A stretch of DNA of 64,000 bases, taken from the NCBI GenBank assembly GCA_024638885.1, contig JAHEJL010000002.1:124001-188000 (forward strand), given 5' to 3'. Source of the stretch: Coraliomargarita sp. (lineage in GTDB: Bacteria > Verrucomicrobiota > Verrucomicrobiia > Opitutales > UBA953). Under the pieces are notes generated by a model. That model did no database searches. It worked only from the letters and a program-made list of their open reading frames with translations, and was not told the DNA's origin. Shown here piece after piece: positions 33,928 through 41,902 of this stretch (the first letter of the stretch is position 1; every line of letters begins with the position of its first letter). A program made the translations under genes and the position numbers.

Positions 33928-34083
33928 ATGACCAAGATTCCTGTCTCAAAAGGCTGTTATCGCCTGCTCTCCGGCCTCTTCCTGCTCTCGAGCTTGGCCA
34001 TGATCGTCAAGGGCGGCGACATGGTGGTTCCCGGTCTCATCTCCGCCGCTATCTGCGGCTGGGCGTTCTTCAGCACGTTCTGA
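33928..34083 (+). CDS. 51-residue membrane miniprotein
   Basis: ATG at 33928, 3 bp after the stop of the GYF_2/DUF4177 gene, stop TGA at 34081-34083. The product MTKIPVSKGCYRLLSGLFLL.. has two hydrophobic stretches (about 12-27, and 33-51, VVPGLISAAICGWAFFSTF). The tight coupling to the upstream gene and the clean hydrophobic pattern support a real gene; it may be a subunit or stabiliser of that protein. Confidence 0.6.
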   Translation: MTKIPVSKGCYRLLSGLFLLSSLAMIVKGGDMVVPGLISAAICGWAFFSTF

Positions 34084-34472
34084 CTCGAGGCGAAGGCCGC
34101 CGGATGGTGGCCGCAGGGTAGGGGCAGCACCACGTGCTGCCCCAAATTGCCATTAGTTCGCCGCAGGGCGAACCAGGGTAGGGGCACGATTCATCGTGCA
34201 CTCCGCAGAAGGTGTTGGCAGTTGGCGGTTGGGAGCACGTTAAGGCTGGAGTGCGCGGCGTAGCCACGCCCCTACCTTCGGCCGCCCTGCGGCGGCCATT
34301 ATGTCCCCCGCCAATATTCCAGTCTCCCTTGGCTGCCCCCTTTGAGTTCTGTCTCCCTTGCCCACATGTCAACTTGTCAACTGGCCAGCTAACTCTGCTT
34401 CTGATCAACCGAGCCTCTGGGCATCTAGTGTGTGCCCCGTGCCCCCATGCCCACGTGCCCCTAAACGGCACG
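34084..34472. repeat. Intergenic repeat block between convergent genes
   Basis: 389 bp. 34095-34143: hairpin GGCCGCC..GGTGGCC joined to GGGGCAGCAC-CAC-GTGCTGCCCC. 34155-34298: GTTCGCC-GCA-GGGCGAAC, GCACGAT-TC-ATCGTGC, about 50 bp of unique DNA, GGCGTAGCCACGCCCCTACC and GGCCGCC-CTGC-GGCGGCC, the same series as 28557-28660 but with a longer spacer. 34303-34345: right end of the terminal-inverted-repeat family. 34357-34432: TGTCAACTTGTCAACTGGCC..GAGCCTCTGGGC unit. Confidence 0.65.
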
Positions 34473-37400
34473 CTATGCTTCCACGATCGCGCCTGCGCGT
34501 ACATGCACCAGCACACACCTGACCTTATCCGGCGTCAGGCCGCAGAGCTTCGCCACGGCGATGCGGTAGAGGTCCATCTGGCCCTGATAGAGTTCCTTGA
34601 GGTGCTCTAGCGAGCAGTCGTTGGTCTTGTAGTCGATGACGGTGGCCGACTGGCCCGGGATGACGTGCACGCGGTCGAAGACGGCGCTGATGAGTTTCCC
34701 TTCATGGATCAGGGCGGCTTTCCGCTCCTGCCATAGGGTGACTCCCTGGGGGGCTACACCCAGGAGCGATCTTACGGCTGGCTTGGTCAGACATTCCTTG
34801 ATGAGACCGATTGCGGCCTCCTTCAGGCCGACGTTTTCCGGAGCAATCTGCGCCGTAGCCAGACCAGCCACGAAGCCGTCGATATCCCAAGCGAGCCTCT
34901 GCATGAGCTCATGAACGAGGTTGCCGAGTTCTCGGCCGCCGGGTTCATCGCTAGCCGGCTTCCAGGCATACATCTTGCCGTCCGCCGGCTTGGAAGGACG
35001 GAGTTTCTCGAGCACCTGGGCGGGCACGTAGCGCTTGGCGGCGATCGACTTCTTGCTGGCGGTCTTGCGTCCGGCCTTGGCGGCTTCTTCGGCGAGTCGC
35101 GCCTTAACCCAATCCCCGGCTTCGCCCGACGACTTCCACGCCCAGGCGGCTTCGATGTCACCGAGCGACGCATCGACGGGCTTGCTCATCTGGGCGAGGG
35201 TCATCTCGAGCAGTCCCGCGAAGTCGGCCTTGCCGGTTTCTTCCTCGAGGCTGGTGAGTTTGTCTTCGCTCAGGGCCGTCGAGACCATGACAAGGCGGTG
35301 CTTGGCGCGGGTCATGCCGACATACAGGCGGCAGAGGTTGCCATAGGCGCTTTCCGACTTCGCCCGCATGACCGCGGCGCTAAGTGTGGCGTCGAGGTGG
35401 GCGACGTCGGTGCCGACGCTCGCCAGCAGCCACTTGGGGCTGAAGTCCTCGTTCGATGTCGGCATCGAGAGCAGTTCGCCCGTGCGCAGTTGCGCGATCG
35501 GCTGTCGGCTGTTCAGGCAGGGCATGTACACCATGTCGTACTCCAAGCCCTTGGAGCGGTGGATGGTGATGACCTGCACGGTCTGCGGATCGGCGCTGTC
35601 GCGTAGCTGGCTGGCGCGGCAGAAGCCCGCGAACTCGGCGAGGTCCCGTCGGCCGGACGCATCGTAGGCCAGCGCCACCGAGCGCAGCTGCCCGAGGCGC
35701 TTGCGCGCGAAGCCGCTGTCGCCGGTCAGGTCGACGCCCTTGGCGAGCAGGTCGGCCAGGCCTTCCGCGCCGCTCTCGGCAAAGGTATTGGCGATGGCTT
35801 CCGCCGCGCCTTCCCAGCCTCCATGCGCTGCCAGGAAGCCGGCTGCAGCCGGGGAGATCTCAGCCATGCCCTTGGCCAGGCCGTTGTCGGGATGGATTGT
35901 CGCCTGGATCAGCGCCAGCAGCCCGGCGGTGACGGGATTATCCTCCACGACGGACGTCTTGGCCTCGTCGGTGGCTTCGATGCCCAGCTGGCGGAGCACC
36001 TGGGTGATCTCCGCCGCCTGCTTGTTCTTCGAGACCAGGATGGCGCAGGTGATGCCCGGCTTGAGGCGTCCATCGGCCTCCAACACGCCGGCGGTGGCCT
36101 TCAGGTGCGCGCCGATCCAGCGGGCATGGAGTTGCGGGTCGGATTCTTCGCTCTCCTTGGGCTTGGTGATGCGGGCCCAGGCGGCTTCGCCCGGCTTGGC
36201 GGGCTTGCCGGCCTCGGTGACGGCTTTCTGGGCGTGGAAGGTCGCGCTCCAATCGGCCGCGGCACTTTCGGAGTAAAGTCTGCCCAGTTGGCGTTCGGCG
36301 TGGCCGCCGAGGACGTCGTTGACCATCTCGAGGACCGCCGGCGCGCAACGTCGGGTCTCGTCGAGGTTCAGGTTCACGCCATTCCGGGCGATGTCGCGGT
36401 GGAGGTTGCCGAGCAGCTTGCGGTTACCGGCGCGCCATTCGTAGAGGGACTGCTTGAGGTCACCGACCACGAAGACGCTGCGGTCTTCCTGGGGCTGGTC
36501 GACGATCTCGCTGATGTTGCGCTTGAGCACCTCGAACTGCTGGGTGCTCGTGTCCTGGAATTCGTCGAGGAGCCAGTGCTTGATCGTGCAGTCCAGGCGA
36601 TAGGCCATCTCATCACGGTCAAACGGCTCCGCTTGGGTGAGCAGGGTGACGTAGTCGCTGAAGCCCAGCAGGCCCGTGCGGCGGTTCTGTTCGTCGTAGG
36701 TCGCCTCGTAGTCGCCGAGGCAGAGGCGCAGGGCCTGCGTCTGCTTCAGGCGGGTGCGGACCAACTGGTCGATGGCGCGCCAGGCCAAGCGGCGCATGCC
36801 GTCGGCGGCGTCGATCGGGACATCGATCTCGACGCGGTGGCTGATGACGCCCGACATCCCTTCAGGGCGTTCGAGCGTGGCTCGGAAATAGTCCGCCAAG
36901 TCGTTAGCCGTGCCGTTATCACAGCGCGTGCTGGCGGCTGACTCGCCGAGGGTGCGGCAGTTCTTCGGGTATTTATCCGGTGAACCGAACTGCTGGAGCA
37001 GGAAGCCTTCGACCTTGGCCCATTCCGCGGCCGCATCCACCGTGTCGGCGTAGCCGGCCCAGCGGGGCTTACCGTCGGCCCAGATCAGGTCGGCATTTCC
37101 CCAGAGGCTGGGGTCCGGGGCGCTGACGAGCAGGCCGTGGTATTCCTTGGCCATCTCGGCCAGGGATTCGAGCGGGTTGGCGATCTCCTCGCCGTCATTG
37201 AAGTCCTTCAGGTTGGCCAGCAACACCGCGGCCTCGTTCGCATCCAGCTTCTGGACGATCGTCTGGACGGCCTTGAGGCGGAGGTTCTCCGTTTCCTGGT
37301 CGGGAATCGTGGTCGCCGAGCCGCTGCTCAGGCCGACCTCCAGGGGGAAGTTGTTCACCAGCTTCGCGAAGAAGCTGTCGAGCGTGCCCATCGTGAGGCG

Positions 37401-37700
37401 GTTCGACGACAGGAGCGCCTGCCTCAGCATCGTGCGGAAGCGTTCCTTGCCGAACTGCCGCGGGTCGAGGCCGAGTCGCTGGCAGAGCTCTTCGCGCTTA
37501 CGGTCGTCCTCGGCGGCCTCGCGCAGTTTGGCGATGACCTTGACGATGAATTCCGCCGCGGCGGCCCGGGTGAACGTCAACGCGGCGATCTCCTCGTGCT
37601 TCACGCCGAGTGCCAGAAGCTTCACGATGCGGTCCGAGAGCTGGAAGGTCTTACCCGTGCCCGCCGAGGCCAGGATGGACATGTTAGGGAGGGTGCTCAT
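34473..37700 (-). CDS. addA: AddA-type helicase-nuclease (UvrD family)
   Basis: A 1075-residue superfamily 1A helicase with a C-terminal nuclease. Walker A S12-A-G-T-G-K-T18, then ALTFTRAAAAEF (motif Ia), WLLDEFQDTSTQQFEVL (motif II), VFVVGDLKQSLYEWRAG (motif III), VITIHRSKGLEYDMVYMPCL (motif V) and LYVGMTRAKHRLVMVS (motif VI). The C-terminal PD-(D/E)XK nuclease has FDRVHVIPGQSATVIDYKT and GQMDLYRIAV. It should unwind and resect double-strand DNA ends for RecA loading, in complex with the product of the gene before it. Start ATG overlaps the addB stop (ATGA), showing translational coupling. Confidence 0.9.
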   Translation of the reverse strand: MSTLPNMSILASAGTGKTFQLSDRIVKLLALGVKHEEIAALTFTRAAAAEFIVKVIAKLREAAEDDRKREELCQRLGLDPRQFGKERFRTMLRQALLSSNRLTMGTLDSFFAKLVNNFPLEVGLSSGSATTIPDQETENLRLKAVQTIVQKLDANEAAVLLANLKDFNDGEEIANPLESLAEMAKEYHGLLVSAPDPSLWGNADLIWADGKPRWAGYADTVDAAAEWAKVEGFLLQQFGSPDKYPKNCRTLGESAASTRCDNGTANDLADYFRATLERPEGMSGVISHRVEIDVPIDAADGMRRLAWRAIDQLVRTRLKQTQALRLCLGDYEATYDEQNRRTGLLGFSDYVTLLTQAEPFDRDEMAYRLDCTIKHWLLDEFQDTSTQQFEVLKRNISEIVDQPQEDRSVFVVGDLKQSLYEWRAGNRKLLGNLHRDIARNGVNLNLDETRRCAPAVLEMVNDVLGGHAERQLGRLYSESAAADWSATFHAQKAVTEAGKPAKPGEAAWARITKPKESEESDPQLHARWIGAHLKATAGVLEADGRLKPGITCAILVSKNKQAAEITQVLRQLGIEATDEAKTSVVEDNPVTAGLLALIQATIHPDNGLAKGMAEISPAAAGFLAAHGGWEGAAEAIANTFAESGAEGLADLLAKGVDLTGDSGFARKRLGQLRSVALAYDASGRRDLAEFAGFCRASQLRDSADPQTVQVITIHRSKGLEYDMVYMPCLNSRQPIAQLRTGELLSMPTSNEDFSPKWLLASVGTDVAHLDATLSAAVMRAKSESAYGNLCRLYVGMTRAKHRLVMVSTALSEDKLTSLEEETGKADFAGLLEMTLAQMSKPVDASLGDIEAAWAWKSSGEAGDWVKARLAEEAAKAGRKTASKKSIAAKRYVPAQVLEKLRPSKPADGKMYAWKPASDEPGGRELGNLVHELMQRLAWDIDGFVAGLATAQIAPENVGLKEAAIGLIKECLTKPAVRSLLGVAPQGVTLWQERKAALIHEGKLISAVFDRVHVIPGQSATVIDYKTNDCSLEHLKELYQGQMDLYRIAVAKLCGLTPDKVRCVLVHVRAGAIVEA

Positions 37701-40633
37701 CGGGAGGCCTCCTTCTGGTCGCGGATCGCGCCGAGGCGCGTGGGGTCGAGGTATTGTTCGGCCTTACGGTTCTTGAACGCCTCGAGCACGGGGTAGGGCG
37801 CCGGCTTGGGCGCGGGCTGGAAGTCCTTCGGCTGTCCGCCAGCGATGCGTTCGCAGACCCGGTCGATGGCGGCGGCGGCGAATTCCCTCACCTCGTCGAA
37901 ATCTTCCCAGATGACTGCCTCGGCTTCGTCGGCCGAGGGCAGGATGATGTAGCCGACCTCGAGGCGATGGCCGTGGACGCGTCCGTCCTTCTCGGACAGG
38001 TTGCGGTAATAGACGGCCAGTTGGAGGTCATCCCAGCGGTAGGTGTACTCCTTGGACTTCCCGCTCTTGAGGGTTTCGGTCCGGACGTACTGGAAGTCGG
38101 GGTTCTGGCGGGAGTTGGACTTCAGCTTGGTCGCGTGGACCTTGGCCGGGTCCTTGATCTCGTCGAAGCTCTTGTAGTCGTACACGCGCCAGGTGTCCGT
38201 GGCCGCATGGTAGTCGAGGCGGTCGAAGCGCCCACCGACCTCCACGCCGTGGGCGATCAGCTTAGGCAGGCGGCCTTCGACCTCGACCGTGCGCCAGCCC
38301 TCGGCGACGAGTCGGGCCTGGAGCTTCGCGAAAGCCTTCAGGCGTTCGCGGGCCGTCTCACGTTGGAAGACCAAGCCTGGCTCGGGGTCGGCGCTGAAGC
38401 TGTTGGCGAAATGGGTGTCGAGGCACTCCGAGAGCTTCTGGGCGATTCGTTCCGGGTCGGCGACAGCCCGCATGGATTCGTCTCGTCCGAACTGCTCGAG
38501 CGCCGCATGCAGGAGCGTGCCGAAGCCGGCGCGGTCCAGTTCGAGGTCGTCATGGGAGGTCTCCCTCATGCCCAGCCCGTGCTTGAGCCAGAAGTTCGCC
38601 GGGTCGGCCAGGTAGTCCTTGAACGCCGTGGCTGAGATGCGCTGGCGGAAGGACGTCACTTGCTCGGCCCGGGCGGCCGGGTCGAAGCGCAGCTTATCGG
38701 GTATCTGCCAATAGGGCTCAGGGGCGGTCTCGAGTTCCTGTTCGAAGAGGTGGCGCACCCGTTCCGAGAGTTCGTCGTCCACGCACTGGAAGAGCAGGCG
38801 CGAAGGGCGGAGGCCGTCGCCGTTGGCGTCGAAGCGTGGCACGATGATGTCGAATCGCCCGTGGGTACGGTCGCCGTCGATGCCTTCCCGGGAGCGTCGG
38901 AGGCGTTCCAGCGTATAGGCCGCGTTTGCGAAGTGATGTTCCTGGGTGGTCAGGCCCAGCTTGGCGCGCAGCTTGGCCGGCAGGAACGGGTGGGCGTGGC
39001 TGGCCCGAGGGATCAGGTCGTCGGTCAGGCCGAAGACGACCAGGTGCGGGACGGGATCCCATGGGGCTTCCATCCAGCCCGGGAGGTTCACGGGCTGGGC
39101 GGCGAGGCTTTGGCGGAAGCGCTGCTCGCCGGCGAGGGTCAGGGCAAGTCGCACCCATTCTGTCGCGGACAGGTCGACGCCATGCTGATGCGCGCAGAGA
39201 GAGCGGACCGTTTCCTCGATGGCGTCGGCGACCGTCTTGGAGAACTCCAAGGCCAGCGGCTCGCCTGACTTCGGAGCGTCGATCGAAAGGGAGAGCAGGC
39301 ACGCGGCTAGTTCCCGGGGCGTCAGGGCAGAGAGGGCCTCGATCTGCTTCAGGATGCCTTGCAGCGGTTCACGCAAGGCGACGACCTGCTTCCACTGATA
39401 GCGGACACGTCGGTCGCTTTCCGGCGGCTCGGCGAGGTTCAGGACGAAGTCCAAGGTGCGGGCCAGGTCCTGCGGGGGCTTGAGTTGGCTCAGGGCGTCG
39501 AGCAGGGCGTTCAGCGCATGGAAGGTGACGCGTCCGCCGGTCAGCTTAGCGGCCAGGGGCGGGTGCAGGAGTGTGCGGCGCAGCGTCGCGAACGTTGGGG
39601 TGTCCAGGACGTCGAGCAGGGCGCGGACGCGGTGATGGACGACATGTCCGGAGTGGAGTTCGCCGAGAGGATTGACCGCTTCGGCGCCAAGGCTGCGGAG
39701 TTTGTCGGCGATCAGCTCCGGATAGGTCTCACGTTCGCATGGAGCGATCGCGAAGGTGCCGTGCTCGGGCTTCGTATGGCCCAGGAGTTCCGACATCCGT
39801 TCCGTGGCATGCGTCGGGTCGGTCGCCAGGTGGACCGAGTCCGCAAAGTTCGGCCAAGGAATCTGGCGATTCGCCCAGCGTTCGGGAATCGGGCGTCCCC
39901 ACTCGTCGAACAGATGAGCGTCGGCCGCATCCGCGCCCACGATGATGTGGATGCTCAGGCGGTCCTTGCGGCGTTCCAGAGCCTCGAGCAGGAGCGGCTG
40001 AGGTTCCAGCAGGCCGACGAGCCAGACGTCCGTGACTCCTTCCGGCATCCCGTCACCCTTGGCTAATTCCGTGCGGACCTGGTTATGATCACGCTGGCCC
40101 AGGCGGTTGAGTACGTTCAGGTAAGCCAATTCCAGGCGATGCAGGTTATTCCAGCGATCCGGGTTGGTCTCGACTACCGCAGCCACCGCCGCGAAATCAT
40201 GGCCGTCACGGGAAGCACCCAACTGATCGCGCAGTTGCATCAACTGCTCCGCGAACTTCTTCGCCTCATCGAATGTGAAGTCTGGCGTCGACTCCGCCGG
40301 GAACAGCGCAGGGAAGTCTGTCCGCGAGAAATGCGGACTCGTCAGCACCTCAACCCACGCCAACAAGCAGGTTTCCTTCGACGCCACGTTTACGTGGCTA
40401 TCACCCCAGTTCAGGAATTTGTCCGGCGTCTGGAATTCGGGTAGCAGGACGCCATTCGGCGCCTGCTTAGCCAACTCCTCCTGGATAAGCCTCGAGGCGA
40501 AACTCGAAGGGACGATGACCCTGTGGCTTCCCATGTCTACGGGCATGCCTCTTCGGCCTTCGAGGAGGCTTGAAGCAACGGCCTCAGCGAGAGGTTTTAA
40601 CCACCCGGTATAAATGGACGAACAGAGGGGCAT
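37697..40633 (-). CDS. addB: AddB-like PD-(D/E)XK nuclease subunit
   Basis: A 978-residue protein. The N-terminus has RVIVPSSFASRLIQEEL in place of a Walker A motif, so this lineage appears to lack the P-loop ATP site and is a helicase-like scaffold. The central region includes HLVVFGLTDDLIPRASHAHP, a decayed helicase motif. The C-terminal nuclease (about 800-950) has GVEVGGRFDRLDYH, WRVYDYKSFDEI and WDDLQLAVYYRNL, the full RecB-type active site. The four cysteines that hold an iron-sulfur cluster in Bacillus AddB are not seen around this domain. Together with AddA it should repair double-strand breaks and degrade foreign linear DNA. Confidence 0.85.
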   Translation of the reverse strand: MPLCSSIYTGWLKPLAEAVASSLLEGRRGMPVDMGSHRVIVPSSFASRLIQEELAKQAPNGVLLPEFQTPDKFLNWGDSHVNVASKETCLLAWVEVLTSPHFSRTDFPALFPAESTPDFTFDEAKKFAEQLMQLRDQLGASRDGHDFAAVAAVVETNPDRWNNLHRLELAYLNVLNRLGQRDHNQVRTELAKGDGMPEGVTDVWLVGLLEPQPLLLEALERRKDRLSIHIIVGADAADAHLFDEWGRPIPERWANRQIPWPNFADSVHLATDPTHATERMSELLGHTKPEHGTFAIAPCERETYPELIADKLRSLGAEAVNPLGELHSGHVVHHRVRALLDVLDTPTFATLRRTLLHPPLAAKLTGGRVTFHALNALLDALSQLKPPQDLARTLDFVLNLAEPPESDRRVRYQWKQVVALREPLQGILKQIEALSALTPRELAACLLSLSIDAPKSGEPLALEFSKTVADAIEETVRSLCAHQHGVDLSATEWVRLALTLAGEQRFRQSLAAQPVNLPGWMEAPWDPVPHLVVFGLTDDLIPRASHAHPFLPAKLRAKLGLTTQEHHFANAAYTLERLRRSREGIDGDRTHGRFDIIVPRFDANGDGLRPSRLLFQCVDDELSERVRHLFEQELETAPEPYWQIPDKLRFDPAARAEQVTSFRQRISATAFKDYLADPANFWLKHGLGMRETSHDDLELDRAGFGTLLHAALEQFGRDESMRAVADPERIAQKLSECLDTHFANSFSADPEPGLVFQRETARERLKAFAKLQARLVAEGWRTVEVEGRLPKLIAHGVEVGGRFDRLDYHAATDTWRVYDYKSFDEIKDPAKVHATKLKSNSRQNPDFQYVRTETLKSGKSKEYTYRWDDLQLAVYYRNLSEKDGRVHGHRLEVGYIILPSADEAEAVIWEDFDEVREFAAAAIDRVCERIAGGQPKDFQPAPKPAPYPVLEAFKNRKAEQYLDPTRLGAIRDQKEASR

Positions 40634-40817
40634 TAACGCTTCCCTTGCTTATGCCTAGCGGGGTGTCTTCTGCAATCCTCCTCGGCCTATTACCGCCGAA
40701 TATTATCCACAATTCGAGGTGGGGATAATGCCAGGAGTTGCCGTAGTAGTTCCTACCTAGGTAGGGATAATTGGCCCGGTTATCCGTCCGTCCTCTCAAT
40801 GTTCCTCTGGCCTATAA
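40634..40817. promoter_or_regulatory. Promoter region upstream of addBA with inverted repeats
   Basis: 40702-40729 is an ATTATCC..GGATAAT inverted repeat, and 40752-40765 is the perfect 14-bp palindrome CCTACCTAGGTAGG, followed by GATAA. Neither matches the dispersed repeat families. They are candidates for operators controlling addBA, or remnants of the end of the HNH gene unit. Confidence 0.4.
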
Positions 40818-41807
40818 TCAGGCCGCTACGGCCTTCTTGAACACGGATTTACGATGATAGCGCAAGAACTCGACTTGCTTTGGGGAGAATCGCCCAACGT
40901 TCGTGTCTTCTTCGGGTACGTTCATCTTGGCCAAAGCTGCCCTGTTGACGCGTGGAGCATAAAGTAGACGTCCGTCGTCCCCAAAAGAGATGAAGCCCTT
41001 ATCGAAGAGATGGTCAGGTGTGCGGGTAAGCATGAAGCCGTTCTGTCCGCTGAGGCGCTCGTGGTTGTCTGAGTCTCTCCATGGCTTAATGTGGCTGGCC
41101 ACTAGGAAGTCGCTGTCTTCTACGCCTGTGAGTCTGCAACACTTCTCAACCTTTGAGACTTCCTCACGGAAGACGCCCTGACCAACGCGCGCCTTAACGA
41201 GGGCAAGGCGGGTTGTCTCAGGTATTTCAATGTCATGCTGGAGCTTCTCTGTGATATACATTTCAACCTCTTCTTCCACGGCATTTGCGAACCGTTCAGT
41301 TGAATCGTGCAGGCTAAGGCGTTTTGCTTCCTCTCGGCAGCTACGTGCCGGGGCTCCGAGTGCGTCAATGATCACGCCTGCAAAGCCGGATGAGATTGTG
41401 GTCAGGTAAAAGACTTTTCCTTTCCCATTAGGAAGGAGCGGGGCGTGCTTAAGTTCGAGAAAGGGAGCTATACGCTCTAGATTATCTCTCGGACGAAATG
41501 GGCTGACTTCTATGTAGCGGACATCTGCGCGCCAGCCAATCTGCGACCAGTTTTGGCTAATCTTTCCGAACTCATCGGGCTGGGGGCTCTCATAGCAGTA
41601 GGATGTTATGATGCCGCAAGACACGATATGATTATCCTTGTATGAAAAGACCATGTCGCCGGGTGCCACTTCCCTCATGTACTCGTAGAAGGGGTTGCGA
41701 ATTACGGCCTGCTTATCCTTGTTGAGGCTGCATTTCGGCGACCATAGATAGCCTCCCTCCCGCTCCTCGCGGTAGGTCTTACCTTGATTTACCCACCAGT
41801 AACGCAC
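40818..41807 (-). CDS. HNH endonuclease with N-terminal PUA/EVE-like domain
   Basis: A 329-residue protein. The N-terminal half (1-150) has the EVE/PUA-like pattern MRYWWVNQGKTYREE.., PGDMVFSYKDNHIVSCGIIT, the sort of module that reads modified bases. The C-terminal HNH_2 domain (about 225-300) has CCRLTGVEDSDFLVASHIKPW, NGFMLTRTPDHLFDKGFISF: His, Asn and His of the metal finger are visible. This combination suggests a modification-dependent restriction enzyme. It lies 95 bp downstream of the helicase gene on the same strand; both have lower GC than the surroundings, which suggests horizontal acquisition. Confidence 0.8.
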   Translation of the reverse strand: MRYWWVNQGKTYREEREGGYLWSPKCSLNKDKQAVIRNPFYEYMREVAPGDMVFSYKDNHIVSCGIITSYCYESPQPDEFGKISQNWSQIGWRADVRYIEVSPFRPRDNLERIAPFLELKHAPLLPNGKGKVFYLTTISSGFAGVIIDALGAPARSCREEAKRLSLHDSTERFANAVEEEVEMYITEKLQHDIEIPETTRLALVKARVGQGVFREEVSKVEKCCRLTGVEDSDFLVASHIKPWRDSDNHERLSGQNGFMLTRTPDHLFDKGFISFGDDGRLLYAPRVNRAALAKMNVPEEDTNVGRFSPKQVEFLRYHRKSVFKKAVAA

Positions 41808-41902
41808 CCTGCTAAGCTTTCAGATCCGCTGCTGGGTGTCCAGGTTGCGTTGTAATTCACAGCGAGGCGCCGCCTGCGGTTTCTATTTAGAAAGACTCTC
41901 CG

